The notes under the pieces: generated by a model
Told to the model about the DNA's origin: nothing
What the model saw: the letters and a program-made list of their open reading frames with translations, nothing else
The model's database searches: none
Program-made: the position numbers and the translations under genes
In this document: in pieces, positions 5,807-7,253 of the stretch
How the letters are laid out: every line of letters starts with the position of its first letter
Numbering within the stretch: position 1 is the first letter of the stretch
NCBI GenBank assembly: GCA_900772425.1
Contig: CAAHEK010000029.1
Location: forward strand, 1 to 7,253
Reading direction: 5' to 3'
Source: an uncultured Lachnospira sp.
GTDB lineage: Bacteria > Bacillota > Clostridia > Lachnospirales > Lachnospiraceae
DNA: 7,253 nt

Positions 5807-7253
5807 GTGAAAATATTTATATATATTGACTGCTACATTTTCCGTTATTCCTTCAGCCTCCATGAGCTGCTCCACACTTGCATTGCGTATTTTATCAATA
5901 TCAAGAAAATGTTTCATAAGCGCCTTTCGTCTTACCGGTCCAATCCCTTCTATTCCGTCAAGTACAGAATTCACCTGTGCCTTGCTTCTTAGGCTTCTGT
6001 GGTATTCGATTGCAAACCTGTGAGCCTCATCCTGTATTCTTGTTATAAGCTTGAAGCCCTCACTATGCCTGTCTATAGGCACCTCTATATTATTATAGTA
6101 TAATCCTCTGGTATTATGATTATCATCCTTTACCATTCCACAGACCGGAATACTTATCCCTAATTCCTTAAGTACATCAAGTGCCACATTTACCTGACCT
6201 CGGCCGCCATCCATAAGGATAATATCAGGATACACAAGAAAACCTGACTGTTTTTCAAGCCCTTCCTGTTCTCTCATTCCACGGGTAAATCGTCTTGTAA
6301 GCACTTCTCTCATGCTCTTATAGTCATCAGGTCCCTTTACTGTCTTAATCTTGAACTTTCTGTAATCGTGCTTCTTTGGTTTACCGTCCTCAAATACAAC
6401 CATTGAACCAACCGACTCTATACCGTTTGTATTCGATATATCATATGCCTCTGCCCTTCTTAGATATGGCAGATGCAGTAAATCCGTTATTTCCTTCATT
6501 GCTCCGATAGTTCTTCTCTCTTCTCTTTTAATCTTTTCAGAATCCTGAATTAATACCATCTGCGCATTTTTATAGGCAAGCTCTACTAACTTTTCCTTAT
6601 CACCCTTCTTAGGTGTAATAATATTCACTCTTTTTTTCTTAATCTTAGATAACCATTCACTTAATAGCTCGTTGTCTTCTATTTCCTCCTGAAGCATGAC
6701 CACATTAGGAATATAAGGTGTTCCACCATAGTACTGTTTCATAAACTCAGACAAAATGTCACTTCTTGTATCCCCATCTGCAACTCTCATATGAAAATGG
6801 TCTCTTCCCAAAAGTTTTCCTGTTCTTATGAAGAATACCTGTACAACCGCATCCTGTCCGTCAGATGCACATGCTATTACATCCCTGTCCATCGTATCGT
6901 CTGCTGTTATCTTTTGTTTCTGTGCTACCTGTTTTACGCTGTTTAACAAATCCCTGTATCTTGCAGCTTCTTCAAACTCAAGCTTCTGCGATGCCTCAAG
7001 CATCTGTTCTTCAAGTCTGTTCATAATCATGCTGTAATTCCCGTTAAGAAATTCACAAACATTGTCTATTGATTTTTTATAATCCTCTTTAGATATATAC
7101 CCCTGACATGGCGCATTGCATTGCCCTATATGATAATTAAGGCAGGGTCTTTCTTTTCCGATATCCTTAGGAAGATTTCTGTTACATGTTCTTACCTTAT
7201 ACAATTTACATAAAAGCTCTATGGTATCTTTAACCGCACCCGCTGATGTATAA
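5804..7253 (-). CDS. uvrC: UvrABC excinuclease subunit UvrC (5' end cut by window edge)
   Basis: Nuclease of nucleotide excision repair that cuts on both sides of a lesion marked by UvrA/UvrB. The frame is open to the right edge and its first codons read [20 protein letters not shown], the usual UvrC sequence just after the GIY-YIG domain; about 130 N-terminal residues are missing and 482 are visible. Numbering from that Tyr: cysteines 23, 37, 45 and 49, which match the four ligands of the [4Fe-4S] cluster described in E. coli UvrC; UVR (UvrB-binding) coiled coil at about 80-114; RNase H-like 5'-incision domain with [11 protein letters not shown] (Asp271), [12 protein letters not shown] (Asp348), [11 protein letters not shown] and [13 protein letters not shown] (His411); then tandem helix-hairpin-helix DNA-binding motifs at about 431-449 and 457-481, ending NIYKYFH. 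The TTG at 7204 is an internal codon, not the start. It lies 68 bases upstream of hprK. Confidence 0.97.
   Translation of the reverse strand, partial: YTSAGAVKDTIELLCKLYKVRTCNRNLPKDIGKERPCLNYHIGQCNAPCQGYISKEDYKKSIDNVCEFLNGNYSMIMNRLEEQMLEASQKLEFEEAARYRDLLNSVKQVAQKQKITADDTMDRDVIACASDGQDAVVQVFFIRTGKLLGRDHFHMRVADGDTRSDILSEFMKQYYGGTPYIPNVVMLQEEIEDNELLSEWLSKIKKKRVNIITPKKGDKEKLVELAYKNAQMVLIQDSEKIKREERRTIGAMKEITDLLHLPYLRRAEAYDISNTNGIESVGSMVVFEDGKPKKHDYRKFKIKTVKGPDDYKSMREVLTRRFTRGMREQEGLEKQSGFLVYPDIILMDGGRGQVNVALDVLKELGISIPVCGMVKDDNHNTRGLYYNNIEVPIDRHSEGFKLITRIQDEAHRFAIEYHRSLRSKAQVNSVLDGIEGIGPVRRKALMKHFLDIDKIRNASVEQLMEAEGITENVAVNIYKYFH

Noticed and set aside
7202..7204. TTG as the start of uvrC
   Set aside because: The frame stays open to the right edge and its upstream codons encode the conserved UvrC stretch [13 protein letters not shown], so the gene is cut by the window and does not start here.

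Overview
The window is a tight, single-direction gene cluster: everything with coding support lies on the minus strand. In transcription order (right to left) it reads uvrC (5' part beyond the right edge) > hprK > ROK glucokinase > a large multi-pass membrane protein with a lectin-like tail > murB > rapZ (3' part beyond the left edge). The moderately AT-rich composition, the Gram-positive type HprK, the CXCGXXGC-type ROK kinase and the uvrC-hprK-glk-murB-rapZ order point to a Firmicute of class Clostridia, most likely a Lachnospiraceae-type gut or rumen anaerobe. This placement rests on gene order and protein character, not on a database match.

Region by region: 7253-5804 holds the UvrC region downstream of the GIY-YIG nuclease. 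The 68 bases from 5803 to 5736 are the largest gap in the window; they hold the hprK ribosome site, a candidate -10 box and an imperfect dyad. From 5735 to 3833 hprK and the glucokinase gene overlap by a few codons, with the glucokinase ribosome site inside the hprK tail. From 3822 to 1681 lies a 713-residue GT-C-like membrane protein whose C-terminus I read as a three-repeat ricin-type beta-trefoil outside the membrane. MurB (1659-718) and RapZ (683 to the left edge) follow after gaps of 21 and 34 bases. No RNA gene, mobile element, CRISPR array or convincing terminator is visible.

Functionally the set joins DNA excision repair (UvrC), sensing of glycolytic state (HprK, which phosphorylates HPr at Ser46), entry of free glucose into glycolysis (glucokinase), peptidoglycan precursor synthesis (MurB) and RapZ, a nucleotide-binding protein tied in other bacteria to amino-sugar supply. 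Most of this is ordinary, conserved housekeeping. The one accessory-looking item is the membrane protein between glk and murB, which is the best candidate for something not well described.
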